Of a stretch of DNA of 64,000 nt, positions 34,778 through 45,447 are shown in pieces (position 1 is the first letter of the stretch; each line of letters begins with the position of its first letter). Both the position numbers and the translations under genes were made by a program. Below the pieces are notes generated by a model. The model saw only the letters and a program-made list of their open reading frames with translations, did no database searches and was not told the origin of the DNA. This DNA is from Sympetrum striolatum (lineage: Eukaryota > Arthropoda > Insecta > Odonata > Libellulidae), in contig OX388351.1 of the NCBI GenBank assembly GCA_947579665.1, positions 50,290,939-50,354,938 on the forward strand, in the 5' to 3' direction.

Positions 34778-36179
34778 TTTTTGTGTGATGAATACCTCAA
34801 ATATATCCTAAGTTTGTATTGTTTTACATAACATCTAAACTGAAGTAAAAAATATGTACCAAAAATCGGGCGAAGGTTTTTACTTCTCAGTGATGAAGAA
34901 TGACTCGTTTTAGAATTTTAGGATATGGTTCACTTAAATATATCTAAGTACTATATATCTTCTTTCGCGCGATTACTATACAGGTATGTATTTTATTTAC
35001 CACATACGAAGTTTAAAGAACCCCGTCGGAAATCGAACTCGGGTTCTCTCAGTCGATATCCGCTCAACTCTCTACTATGTCAGAACTACTATGCCTTTTC
35101 ATTCAGAATTTCAAAGGAGGTCAGAGCAACTCCTTCGATTCTTTAAGCCCCACAGTTGAACGGCTTCGTCTTTTCAAATATTCTCGAATCACTCCTCCAC
35201 TTGTCAAGAGTAAATGTCAAGCTGGAGCTAAATTTCGTTAGCTGAGTACCATAATATCTCAAGGACAAACGGACCGCTGGCAATTCTGAATAACGAGAAC
35301 GATTCCGCAGAAGTGAACCTCGTGGCAAAAAATATAGATGATTCGACCTAAATTACAACTTTAGGTACTTGATTTTGTTAAGATATAAGTGAATAAGTGT
35401 CACAAATTTCCCGAAACCATCAGAAAGGGAATATTATTCTTTAATGTATTTATTTAAAACCTAAGTGTAAAGTTCCAGCAAACTAGTTAAATATTCCGCA
35501 AGATATCGTTTCGACAATATCGCCTTTGTATGAAGAATTGATTTAAGGGAAAAGCCATTTATGATTTTTTTCATTGAGTTTTGCCTTTGAATTCAATTGT
35601 TGTTACATTGCAATATTGAAAAAACGAAACTTTGAAGCCTTTTTGAAGGAACAATGGAAAAAAAGAGAAATTGAAGTTTAGAGATACACATGGACAACTT
35701 ATAAGGGAATGGCTTTAAAGTTGTAAAGGCAAGTAAACAAAATATACTATAAAATAGAAGTGTGTATATGTTAACAATGCCCTTGTGCAATTGACAATAC
35801 CTGGAAGTGTATGTGTAGATCGGATATGTTATGAAAACGAAACTGGAACTTATAAAATCTACGGGCAAATACGTTTTTCCATTCATGCATTGTTTTCCTC
35901 TTCCTCTAACCTTCTATCTCAGTATTCAATCATTTTCATCGAATTCTACTGCAATATCTCCCCCTTCCTGAGTTGATTCTCCGCATTTAAAGCACATAAA
36001 ATGTACCCAACATATTATTTCAAGTTTTGGCAAAAGTCCAACCTAAAAAACCTACGGAATCACTGTTTATGTTAATTTAATTTAATCATATATTATTTCG
36101 ATTTCATACTTCATATCAGTGGGAGCTTGACTTCATTATCCCCAATCTCTCAACGATAGTCTGTCACCATGTGTTTCTA
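34778..36179. other. anonymous A+T-rich sequence around a tRNA-like fragment
   Basis: Apart from the fragment at 35019-35092, nothing is supported. Confidence 0.5.
35019..35092 (-). repeat. tRNA-like fragment (SINE head or tRNA relic)
   Basis: The minus strand carries a TGACATAGTAGAGAGTTGAG A-box-like part and a GAGTTCGATTTCC B box about 50 nt apart. No clean acceptor stem forms. It is either the head of an old SINE or a dead tRNA. Confidence 0.35.
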
Positions 36180-36505
36180 TAATGTTTGTCCTGAACTAAA
36201 ATTTATTTTTCTCGTAACCGTATTACTTGCTTTCTACTGTGTTCTTCACCGTTTATATTGATTTATTTATGTGAATATGTATCCTTATATCGCAGGTTTT
36301 TCACACCCCCATCTTGCAACTGATTTCCTGCTGCGATGCGTCTTTTTCCTAAGCTAAACCTTAGGTTTTTAAACCCTCAACGTAGTTTTCTTCTGTGTAC
36401 TTTTTCAAGCAATCCGTTTCTTTAAAATGTATATGAGGAAGGGTTAGAAGTATGAAGGGACTTAAAAGTCTCAATCTCGTCCAAATAAAAGACATTTGTT
36501 ATTAT
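36180..36505 (+). repeat. LINE-like 3' UTR with hairpin and (TTA)n tail, copy 2
   Basis: Partner of 11360-11735. It shares CGCAGGTTTTTCACACC (36291), a CCTGCTGCG return strand and the ending AGTCTCAATCTCGTCC-AAATAAAA, then TTATTATTATAAT. The hairpin loop differs from copy 1 but the outer GCAGG/CCTGC pairing remains. Confidence 0.6.
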
Positions 36506-37489
36506 TATAATCTCTCAAGGTTTTACTACTTTGGCCGGAAATAACCGATGACTGTAATCATGATACTGATCGTTGGTAATTTGTAAGATTCTAATTGACG
36601 AAATATCATTAATGAATTATACTATAAATCTCTTACACCAAAAACATTGAATTTGGCGTAATTAGAAAACCTTAGTTCTGGAATCACTACTATATATTAC
36701 AATTAGAATTATATTTATTCCTTATATATAAAAGAAAAAGACAAAAAATATACAATTTGATATAACAGAATAAGGAATATTTGGTCCCTTGGAGATATAT
36801 CTCTCGTTTCAGGGACCGACTCGCACATTAAATGAACATATTGTGCTGCATAACTTAATACAAACATATACACATATGCTAGTGCATAAAATACAAAAAA
36901 ACAAACAGAAATGAGCTACAATAAAAATGAAAGTGATGGACACATGAGTGTTGAGATGGAACAAAGATAAAAAACAAATATTATATAATATTCTTTCAGA
37001 CAATTCAACAACGAATAATTAATTTTATTAGCAAATCTATTCTCATAATCTTTCACAACGAAAATTAATTGGCTTAAACCTCTCTTCCTCAAAATTATTA
37101 AAAAAAAAACGCTTATGCCAATTTTTTTAATTCGAAAACCACACAAGTGAGAAATACTCAGAAAGTACCCGGCACGCCACCAATTCCACGCGGTAAACAT
37201 GAAAGACACTTTGATGGTACCAAAAATCGAGGCCAACTATTCCGCGAACACACACTTTCTTTATGCTTCACACATTAGGAAGGAGGGCAACAGCGCCTTC
37301 CACCCACATCTCCCGGTGTGGCGTGGGAGTGGCATATGATTGATGAGAGGGCAAATGGTCCTCCTCCTCAACCTACGGCGCATCCAGAAGGACGCCTAAC
37401 GAGCTTCTTCTCCGGCGGTTAATTACCTCACCTCCGCTGATTTCCACATGTGCGGAATTGTGTCCCAGAGAATGTCCCACCACGTAGCA
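36506..37489. other. anonymous sequence; G+C-richer patch 37260-37470
   Basis: No gene recognised. The patch at 37260-37470 has balanced composition and no repeat partner in the window. Confidence 0.45.
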
Positions 37490-37690
37490 TGGGCAGATAT
37501 TAAGAGAAGAATTAGAAACCTCACTGACCTAAGCAGAAAAGACCATAGTTAAAAACTTAAACTCATTTTCAAAGGACTAACACTGCAAAATTCTCCTTCC
37601 TTAATAGAACAATAGATCAATGGAACGCTCTCCCTGCAGGTATATTTGAGCCATTTCCTTTACTAGTGCATACTTCTAGGCGAAGTTAAA
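37490..37690 (+). pseudogene. non-LTR retrotransposon ORF2 C-terminus
   Basis: One frame gives FSFLNRTIDQWNALPAGIF followed by EPFPLL and a stop. This matches the general C-terminal signature of Jockey/CR1-type reverse-transcriptase proteins (S-F-hydrophobic-x-R-T-I-x-x-W-N-x-L-P). An upstream stretch resembling the R-K-x-R-I-x-x-L region carries a stop. It is a different family from the LINE at 44 kb. Confidence 0.6.
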
Positions 37691-37902
37691 TAAATTGTTG
37701 ACTCTGTGATTTTTGATGGTGAGGTTATGAATCATAAAGATGTTTTTTATGGGATGGGATAATATTTGTAAATTTTCGATTACGTGTATGTCTTGATTTT
37801 TGTCAGAGGGAGGTTTTCCGAGGGGTTTCCCTCTCTCCGTGGGCAAATGTCTGACAGGTATAGTGTTCACCTCTCAATTTACCCTGTGTAATTAGCATAG
37901 GA

Positions 37903-38179
37903 CAGCGGTTCCCAACCGGTGGGTCGCGACTCGATCCTAAAACTTTCAGAAACCATCGAATAAACCATCAGAAAAGATAAGAAAAATCCAAACAAATCGA
38001 ATTATGTTTTGAATTTTTCCTTCGTTCTTGATTATTGGCATTTTGCAATATTTGATGAAAATTATATATACATAAGGAAGGGATGAGATGCAAATTAGGT
38101 TTTTTACTCCAACATAGATCGTGGAGGTATTCCGATAAGGAAAGGTTGGTTGGCAGCTGAAAAAGGTTGAGATCCACTG
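37903..38179. mobile_element. 277-bp hAT MITE with 8-bp target duplication
   Basis: Ends are CAGCGGTTCCCAACC on the left and, read inward on the other strand, CAGTGGATCTCAACC on the right (12 of 15 matching). The left end continues GGTGGGTCGCGACTCG, a known hAT style. The 8-bp sequence GCATAGGA stands perfectly on both sides (37895-37902 and 38180-38187), the diagnostic target duplication of hAT elements. No transposase is encoded. Confidence 0.92.
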
Positions 38180-38187
38180 GCATAGGA

Positions 38188-38283
38188 CTATCTATATCTT
38201 CCCAAGGAAAAACGGACTTGAAAAAAGTCTGACAGGGCCGGGAATCGAACCCGGCGTCGTCCGACTGAGCAGTCCCCAAAACG
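38188..38283 (-). repeat. tRNA-derived SINE, minus strand, 3'-truncated
   Basis: Minus strand: a partial tRNA-like head (CTGCTCAGTCGGACGACG), a B box GGTTCGATTCCC, then GTCAGACTTTTTTCAAGTCC and GTTTTTCCTTGGGAA. The body stops at the hAT target duplication. It is an inverted partner of the SINE just downstream: 38207-38253 is complementary to 38350-38399. Confidence 0.8.
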
Positions 38284-38297
38284 GCTAGTTGAAATGT

Positions 38298-38578
38298 TCT
38301 GGTCGGGTAGCCAAGATGGTTAAGGCAGCCTCCCGGTTAGAGGAAGATCCCGGGTTCGATTCCCGGCCCTGTCAGACTTTTTTCAAGTCCGTTTTTCCTT
38401 GGGAATTTTCCTGGGTGCACGCCCTTATGTGCAAAGTCACCTTTACCCTTTCCTTATATCTATATCTTACTTTGACCATCTACGTCTGTATGTATGTATT
38501 CTTGTTTAGTATGTAATATGTATACCACTGCCACGAGATTTGTAATCTAATTGAATTGTTTGTGCAATAATAATAATG
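38298..38578 (+). repeat. tRNA-derived SINE, near full length
   Basis: The head has A box TAGCCAAGATGG (38308) and B box GGTTCGATTCCC about 35 nt later, which are good matches to the internal pol III promoter. The head is followed by GTCAGACTTTTTTCAAGTCC and a pyrimidine-rich body containing TGCACGCCCTTATGTGC and AAAGTCACC. The 3' end is an AATAATAAT tail. Related pieces at 13.7, 29.0, 38.2 and 63.4 kb show that this family is common here. Confidence 0.88.
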
Positions 38579-39499
38579 ATAACACAATGAGTAATTGAAG
38601 AGACTGCATGAGGCGCTCGCAATGGTATTTCCTTGAAAATAATCAGCTTTTATATTCGATGGTATTAATATTAGAATTCATAAGCATTTGCAGAAATCTT
38701 TTTCAGCTTTCCAATTGGATTGCCTCATTCCATGATGCTTCGTTTTAGTAATTCATTGATGTTTTGGTCGTAAACTTAGCGACCATTTTTAGGAAGATGA
38801 GTTTTGGAGATTTCTGCGTGCCATTTATCATATAACTACTATTTGTTCATAAATTTATTTATTTTTTACACCAGAAAGAGGATAATATGCGTTAGATCAA
38901 GCCAATGTAAGGGTACATGGGTTGGGAATACGAAAATTCTCCGAAAACGTATTCTTCGAACTATCAATACTTCGAATCACAATTTCTTCTAATATAAACG
39001 TTCTCCTCATACTTTTCACCAACTTATAATAACAAAATGATAAAATTTGTGGAAAATACGAAGTTTACGAAAAATTCTGTTTATATTTATCTTCTATCTT
39101 AAGTTGTAAGTTTTTTGACTGTAAATCGAGATTTAATGATGGTGCACACAGATTTTGAAAAATATTTTGCTATTTGACTGATTTTAACTGTATAATAGGG
39201 TGATTATCTAGATGAGAGCATTGATAATAATTAATGATAAGGAAACTATGAAAATGAAAGGATAAAGGAAAGAAGACCGCATGTACTATAGTGTACTATA
39301 CTGCTTACCATTTGTTACCTATATATACCCTAGAATTTAAGCTTCTTCAAAGCTTCCTATTTCCGTGGAGAATACGTAGTAACGTAACATTTGAGAAATT
39401 AACTTATTTTCCCTTTGCTTAGCGAAAGGAGGCCCGCAGCAAGTTTCTTAGCTATATTCATCAAAGAAAGTCACGGATGGAGAAACTTAATTCACAACA
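38579..39499. other. anonymous A+T-rich sequence; weak Penelope fragment near 39045
   Basis: AATTTGTGGAAAATACGAAG at about 39043-39062 resembles the arm of the palindrome at 7545-7570. Nothing else is recognisable. Confidence 0.35.
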
Positions 39500-39572
39500 G
39501 CCCGGCTAGCTCAGTCGGTAGAGCATGAGACTCTTAATCTCAGGGTCGTGGGTTCGAGCCCCACGTTGGGCG
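39500..39572 (+). tRNA. tRNA-Lys (CTT)
   Basis: A complete 73-nt cloverleaf without an intron. The acceptor stem GCCCGGC pairs with GTTGGGC (with two G-U pairs), discriminator G73; D stem GCTC/GAGC; anticodon stem TGAGA/TCTCA with loop CTCTTAA, giving anticodon CTT; T stem GTGGG/CCCAC with loop TTCGAGC. A pol III T-run starts 4 nt downstream. All conserved positions look intact. A near-identical gene lies 708 bp away on the other strand (40280), so the two point at each other. Confidence 0.96.
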
Positions 39573-40279
39573 AAAATTTTATGTGTGATTACGAATAGAA
39601 AACAAATTTAGGGAGATAAAATAATGATTATGGAATCCAAATAAGAACAACTTTTGGGTTAAACCGGCGTCAATCTTAGTAGAAAACACGATAAGATAAA
39701 GTCCTCTATCTTTATCGTTGAGATCAACGAAGCAAGTTTGTATTTCTTCAGAATCCACTTTGAAGACCACGATTCTTCGATTTTCGATTTCTCCAAGAAT
39801 CAGCGGAATCGAGAATCTGAATCGACCCATCCTTAAGTAATACAAAACGGAAATATCGAGCGGAAGATTTTCTTCGACGAAACTAAAAAGGCTGATCTAC
39901 GAGAAACAAAACCCAATTCCATACAAAGTGAAACCTCTGACTGAGATGAAATATTTTACTACATTATTTCGTTGTTAGATTTTTGTACCACTTCCACCAA
40001 GTGGTTTTCCTTTTCGAGAATGTCATCATAAGTATTGCCTATTTTGGACATAAATCCCTATAAATATGGTAAATGTTGCTAAAACTAGCGGAAAGTTACC
40101 TGAGGAAACTAGCACCTGAGGGCCTAGATAGAGATCCTTCTTACAGTAATTTTAGAAAGACGTATTATAAATTAATAACTTTGAGTACATTCTTGTTCAT
40201 AAAATGCACGATCTGACTAAATAAATATAATTTATTCTCAATTTCATTAATTTTTGTTCCGGATGGTTTCAAAAACTTT
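39573..40279. other. spacer between convergent tRNA-Lys genes
   Basis: The minus-strand frame at 39579-39845 has no recognised domain. No repeat is seen. Confidence 0.5.
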
Positions 40280-40352
40280 CGCCCAACGTGGGGCTCGAAC
40301 CCATGACCCTGAGATTAAGAGTCTCATGCCCTACCGACTGAGCTAGCCGGGC
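40280..40352 (-). tRNA. tRNA-Lys (CTT), slightly altered
   Basis: Differs from the copy at 39500 at two positions only. A to G in the D stem makes a G-U pair, and G to A at position 49 makes an A-C mismatch at the top of the T stem. Anticodon stem and loop (CTCTTAA) are perfect. The minus-strand flank has TTTTT four nt after the gene. It may be functional, but the T-stem mismatch could lower a covariance score. Confidence 0.85.
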
Positions 40353-40699
40353 TGCTAATTGTTCGAGAACTCTGAAAATCGAGTCGAAAGCAGGAGATCC
40401 TAACTTGGTGAGGACTTGGATTCTACAAATGCTAGTTAAGTAGGCTTCTATTATTATTTAAGTATTTGAAAAGCACTACAATAATTAAATACCAACGTTT
40501 TTCAGCAATTTTTTCCACACAATATCATATTAATGCAACGCTGATGTTTACTATAAATTCGATTTAAATCTTATAGCAAACGGAGATAAGAGAGAATGTA
40601 CTGAAAAGTTTATAGGGATATAGGGAACAGAATTGTTGGGTACCCCTGATTTAAGGGTAGACCCATTTGGTTGCACCTATATGGCTTTCTCCATAAGTG
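40353..40699. other. anonymous sequence
   Basis: Nothing supported. Confidence 0.5.
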
Positions 40700-40972
40700 T
40701 ATGTAAGAAAATGTAGTTTATTCAGGGAAACTACATTTTCGGAAGATACAATCGGTATCATGCAACCCCCCTGCTACCTCGGTCGATCCGATAATGACCG
40801 TAAGTTAAGAGAAATAGATGCTAGGACGAATTGTTTTAAAAATTCACTCTTTCCGCTAACGATTTGCGACAATAACCGAATAAGGAAGTAGTTTAGATTC
40901 AACTGGTGTTTACACCCCCTTCCACACGCCGAAAGGCGTCTTGTAAGGTATTTATGTAGATGTAGATGTGTA
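40700..40972 (+). pseudogene. LINE ORF2 C-terminus and 3' UTR
   Basis: The frame reads LFRETTFSEDTIGIMQPPCY and continues GRSDNDRKLREIDARTN, then a FKNSLFP piece and a stop. This matches the last 60 residues of the protein at 44171-45250. The 3' UTR has CCCCTTCCACACGCC, GAAA, GGCG, and GTAAGG, then an ATGTAGATGTAGATG tail. The outer stem has changed on both sides (CCTT with AAGG in place of CCTGC with GCAGG), so its pairing is preserved. Confidence 0.85.
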
Positions 40973-42283
40973 TCTTTCAATTCCTGATATGTTATTGCTA
41001 CAAAAAAGCTCTCTATGTCATGCAGAACTTCTTTCTAGTACTTATTTCTTCTGGAATCAGGTAGATAAAGAATAGATATATAATAATATACACAAAAGTT
41101 TTATTGAAATGATATAAATAAAATGTCTATATAAACTAAAATTTATAATAGAGTTCTACACAGGAACGTCTCATTCAATCAAAGCTTGCTTTTTCTTTTC
41201 GTACGGGGACTTCCATGGTGTTCCCTAGAAATTTGTTACTCTGAAGTCATAAATCATAAATTAAATACAATAAACCATCAATTATGAATCACTTTCCTCT
41301 TTTAAATTCCCCTTAAAACTTCCAAGTTCCTATCTTGGCTATCCATATGAGTGTTTTCTTCCTCTGAGTCCACGTTTCTATAAGCTTCCTACGTAAACAT
41401 TTCCAACTTACCAATTGTGCTTGTTTACTTTCCAATTAAAGTAAATTAATGACAGGTTTTTGGAATAATGTTCCCAATATCTGTATTAATATTGACATTC
41501 CCCATAACCTTTTACGTATGCCTTCTTTTCCAGAGCTATTCTTCTTTTCACCACTGAGATTCATGTCCTATATCGTGCAATTGTGCTCCCCTGTTACTAG
41601 AACACCTCATTTTGAGCAAAAGTTTATTTTCTAGCATTATAATAACCCTAGCCTTGTTTTTTTTTCCAGGAAGTGACAACACCAGCAAACTTTGGTCGCG
41701 TAACTAGTCCAAGCCAAGTATAATGGAGTCCTTACACAAGCCTTCCTTCTAAAGGTTAAAGTTCATCAAGAAAAGGGGCTGTTTTCTGAAGTTTAGGTTA
41801 ATAAGGATATTGAAATCATTGAATTCCTTTATTTACAAGGCAGTAGGGGACATCCGTTAAAATATTAGTAGAGATTTCCATCGCGATAGTGAATTATGGA
41901 CGCCCTGCAATACTCTTTGTAACCTAAATTTGAGATATTTAAGCCTATATACACAAATTTCCAATACTTCTATCATTTTAAACCCTACTCAAACCGTACC
42001 TAAATGTAAGCCGTACAGCAAGTCATATTTCAGAGGACTTCGGTAAAATTGTGAACAAAATAGAGATCGACTTTTCTCCATATACGTCCTCCACATACTG
42101 TAATAAACACGAATCGCTACAAATGTGAATAAAAATCATGAAGAAAAATTCGAAAAGAAGGAAATATTAGTTTTTTGAAATCTTAAAGTAATTTTATAGC
42201 TCACATAATATCCAAAATCATAATTAAGCGCAGAAAGAGCTATCTTTTTACTTCCATCAATAAATACAGAAATGAACACACGT
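40973..42283. other. anonymous A+T-rich sequence
   Basis: No supported feature. Confidence 0.5.
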
Positions 42284-42345
42284 ACTGCCGGTAGAGCATG
42301 AGACTTTTAATCTGAGGGTCGTGGGTTCGAGCCCCACGTTGGGCG
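42284..42345 (+). pseudogene. 5'-truncated tRNA-Lys (anticodon TTT)
   Basis: From the D loop onward it matches the tRNA-Lys genes nearby (CCGGTAGAGCATGAGAC, then the T arm and acceptor 3' strand). The 5' acceptor strand and the first half of the D stem are replaced. The anticodon loop CTTTTAA gives TTT, and one stem pair is broken. The 3' flank GCGGAAAAAATTTT resembles those of the intact genes, so the copy carried its terminator region. Confidence 0.85.
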
Positions 42346-42689
42346 GAAAAAATTTTGGTAAGTTCAATTGCCAACTTCACAATTTGGTTTACCTTACGGC
42401 ATAGATAAAAATTTTGTTTTATCTGCCCCGTTATTAATTCTTCACTGTCCACAGGAATATATGCATCTGATCTTACCGATATTTTTTATTTTGATCGAGC
42501 TTAGCTTCATCAGTTTTCATATCTCAAGAGTCTATTTAAGAAGAGAATAAACAAAATAAAAGTTGATAATAGAATACAAGTCGTAATGAAGATTAAATTA
42601 TAATAATAGATTAAAATAATATGATAATAGATAATTGATATAATTAACATAATATTAATTGATATTTTTTCTGTTCATATTATCTCAGT

Positions 42690-43065
42690 TTATTTCATGT
42701 ATGTGTATTATGCCAATGAGTTAATTATTTAAAACAACTTTTGTGTATGTAACCTTAATATTTCTTGCTTTTTGTTTATACTATTTACTCAGCACTAAAC
42801 ATATGCAATACATTAATTTGTTTATATTTACTCTGTTTGTATTTACTTCTATTTGTATTTTTCTCAGTATTATTTATTTTTTATAGTGCCCAATGGTTTT
42901 TGTCTTTATAATTCATTTTCTGCTGTCGATCAATCGCTGTTTTATTGAGTGAAGGCAATCCCCGTACAAGTATTCTTCGGGGATGCCTATATTTCGCTCA
43001 CTCACAACTTATCTATATGTGTGTAATTTTTCCTTGTGTAAAATAAATATTGTTGTTACTATTAA
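42690..43065 (+). repeat. LINE-like 3' end with compound hairpin
   Basis: T-rich 3'-UTR-like sequence contains a two-part hairpin at 42947-43003: outer GAGTGA/TCACTC, and inner GGCA-ATCCCCG against CGGGGA-TGCC. It ends in AAAATAAATATTGTTGTTACTATT, a simple tail. Stem plus tail is the LINE 3' pattern. No ORF is attached. Confidence 0.45.
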
Positions 43066-44089
43066 TATTTGTATAATGATATATTAAAATTAACAGTCTA
43101 TCGCAGAAAAAAACAATATTCCTACAAGCCTTGTAATTACGAAAATCACATTTTACTGTCACCTACTTATAACTTTAAGCGTCTTCCTTATCCCAAAGTC
43201 CTTGAGCGAATGAATCAACATTAAACCGTCCTTATCTTCCGATGTACGTTTTCTGTATTCTGTTTCTATATATTACTCTAGTCAATAATGTTAGTCATCC
43301 GTATCGGTGAGTCTTAAGCCAAAAATTGGGGGAAATGCAGGAATAGGAAGTGGATGGGGAAAGACGGAAATGCAAGTTGAAGGGGAAGATCTCGTAGGTG
43401 TATCATCTCTTTGGGGTTTCCCACTCCCAAATTCCCGTTTCCTGCCCCGCGGGGGGCTTCTCTCCCCTAAAAAGAGCGACGCCCCCCGTGGGGCGAGGGT
43501 GCGGTCGACTCCGATCCCTAAATGGGAGGCCATAGAGGGGGCAGAGAGGGACAAGATAAGGGGGCGGGGGTTTCGAGATTTAGGGATGCAACGGAGTAAG
43601 GAATACAATGAGAGAAAACGGTCAAATGCAGCCGATTGCGAATGCAGAAATCAGGTGACGAAACCACACAAATCATGCATTGCTGATTGAATACACGGTT
43701 TCGCTGCAGCCGAATACAATCGCTCCAATATCAGGAGTGTATATTTATACTCTCTTGGCATGGGGGGAGTAAATCATCTGCGATTAATCGCCGAGAAATA
43801 TGTATAAGGTAATCTTTATTACCATTCGCAGTGCATACTAACATGAAAAAACAAATATTGAGATCTTCTTGACTTCAAATCCTACACATTAATTGGAAAT
43901 TATACATCAAAGTCTCCTGAAATGTGGAATATCTTGGATCGAATACTAGTTAAATGCCAATTTTTACATTTCCGTTTATGACATGGGTTTTAAAAGGCCT
44001 TGTTAACGAGTTTCACCCTTCCTATCGAGGATATATAATATTATATATATTCTCTAAATTTAAGAAATCTGTAATGCAGTGTAGAATAT
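43066..44089. other. anonymous sequence with a G+C-rich island (43300-43700)
   Basis: The island has clustered C/G runs (CCCCGCGGGGGG near 43446, CCCCCCGTGGGG near 43481) and long frames on both strands (43291-43690) with no known domain. A CCCCCCGCGGGG-containing patch at about 60650 has a related layout, hinting at an old repeat. Confidence 0.4.
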
Positions 44090-45250
44090 GTAAATCTCTA
44101 TGTCTATGTCTATGTAAGAACCCTGCAAGCCGCCTTTCGACGTGTGGCAGGGGGTGCAAGCACCTTGACTCTATTTTCCTAAACGGTTGCTTTCGCGTAT
44201 ACTTCGCGGAAAAAATGAATTTTTGAAACGATTCGTTCTAGCATCTATTTCCCTAATCTTTCTGGCAGTATCAGAACGGCCCATATAACAGGGGGGTCGC
44301 ATTATATCGGTTACATCATCTGAAAACGTAATTTCTCTGAACTTATTTAATAAATTTATCCTTTGAATTTTTCTTCTATCTTCTAATGATTCCCATTCCG
44401 CGTCCTGTAACATCTTAGTGACACTCGCTGTTTTATCGTAGCAATTCTTTTCAAATCGTATCGCCTTTCGTTGTACTTTTTCTAAATCCCGAATATGACA
44501 TTTTTCGGCGGGGTCCCATACACTACATGCATACTCAAGGTGAGGCCTAACTAACGCTAAGTAACATCTCTCGCGAACTTTTTCTTCGCTCCTGCCGACT
44601 ATTCTTTTGACGAAGCCGAGTTTCTTAAGTGCTTTTCCACATATATTTCGGATGTGGGCACTCCATGATAGATTATTCGTGAGAGTTACTCCAAGATACT
44701 TTACCGATTCTACTGTCATTAGGTTTACCCCTCGGAGGCTATAAGAATAATCATTTATAATAGATTTACTTTTGAAGAAGTTAACTACCGAGCACTTTTC
44801 TACATTAAGCTCTAATTGCCAATCATCGCACCAGTTCATAATTCTATCTAAGTCGTTCGAAAGGGTTAATCTATCCTCTGAACTATCTATTTCCCTGTAA
44901 ATGACTGTGTCGTCTGCGAATATCCTAACATTGCTTTCAATGTGATTGCTGAGGTCGTTGATGTATACTAAAAATAACAACGGTCCAATTACACTGCCCT
45001 GAGGGACGCCCGAGGTCACCTTAACCAAGTTGGAACTAATACCATCGAGTACTACTCGTTGCTCTCTATCGGTGAGAAAGTCTTTTATCCAGTTAATAAC
45101 TTCTGCATTGATACCCGCAACTTCTAATTTGTACAGCAATTTATGATGAGGTACCTTATCGAAAGCCTTCCGAAAATCTAGAAATATCGCATCGACTTGC
45201 TTATGTTTTTCAGCAGAGTTAAGAACATTTAGAATTCTCTCAGGTTTAAC
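44090..45250 (-). mobile_element. 5'-truncated LINE (CR1/L2/Jockey-like)
   Basis: A non-LTR retrotransposon copy on the minus strand. It is truncated at the 5' end inside the reverse-transcriptase domain at about 45245. It retains a long open frame, a short 3' UTR with the GAAA-capped hairpin (about 44112-44155) and a hexamer tail of ACATAG units (44090-44115). At least seven more fragments of this family lie in the window. The copy looks younger than the rest because the frame is unbroken. The exact clade needs a phylogeny. Confidence 0.88.
44171..45250 (-). CDS. non-LTR retrotransposon reverse transcriptase (partial)
   Basis: Open for 359 codons with no true start, because the 5' part is lost. 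In order: an LDFRKAFDKVPHHKLL motif at about residues 24-39; GVPQGSVIGPLLFLVYINDL (81-100), the RT fingers/palm motif; FADD (111-114), the catalytic aspartate pair that binds the metal ions; VKYLGVTL at about residue 185; then a thumb-like region with LVRPHLEYACSVWDP and DLEKVQRKAIRF; and the end SFFPRSIRESNRLGK. The endonuclease and N-terminal RT are missing, so it cannot act alone. The enzyme copies element RNA at a nicked chromosomal target. The unbroken frame suggests recent insertion. Confidence 0.9.
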   Translation of the reverse strand, partial: VKPERILNVLNSAEKHKQVDAIFLDFRKAFDKVPHHKLLYKLEVAGINAEVINWIKDFLTDREQRVVLDGISSNLVKVTSGVPQGSVIGPLLFLVYINDLSNHIESNVRIFADDTVIYREIDSSEDRLTLSNDLDRIMNWCDDWQLELNVEKCSVVNFFKSKSIINDYSYSLRGVNLMTVESVKYLGVTLTNNLSWSAHIRNICGKALKKLGFVKRIVGRSEEKVRERCYLALVRPHLEYACSVWDPAEKCHIRDLEKVQRKAIRFEKNCYDKTASVTKMLQDAEWESLEDRRKIQRINLLNKFREITFSDDVTDIMRPPCYMGRSDTARKIREIDARTNRFKNSFFPRSIRESNRLGK

Positions 45251-45447
45251 TTAGTGTAATCTCCTGAATGTAATAAGAATAACAAATTAATATCATGAAT
45301 TAATAAACAATAAAATAATATTTACTGGTGACTTGGCTGTTTTGAAATCACAACATGAAATCCGATTTAAATCCAAATATTTAAGTTACATTTCCATTTT
45401 ATTGAAATATTCTAATTACCTAAATATTCTTAATTGATTTCATACGC
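45251..45447. other. A+T-rich spacer
   Basis: Flank between the LINE truncation point and the tRNA-Gln gene; nothing else seen. Confidence 0.5.

Noticed and set aside
42240..42452. A 70-codon minus-strand frame containing GARTHDPQIKSLMLYR
   Set aside because: It is the antisense translation of a truncated tRNA-Lys, a well-known source of false proteins in annotations. Not a gene.
43291..43690. Frames of 105 and 127 codons on opposite strands
   Set aside because: They overlap almost completely and derive from C/G-run composition. Neither shows a known motif.
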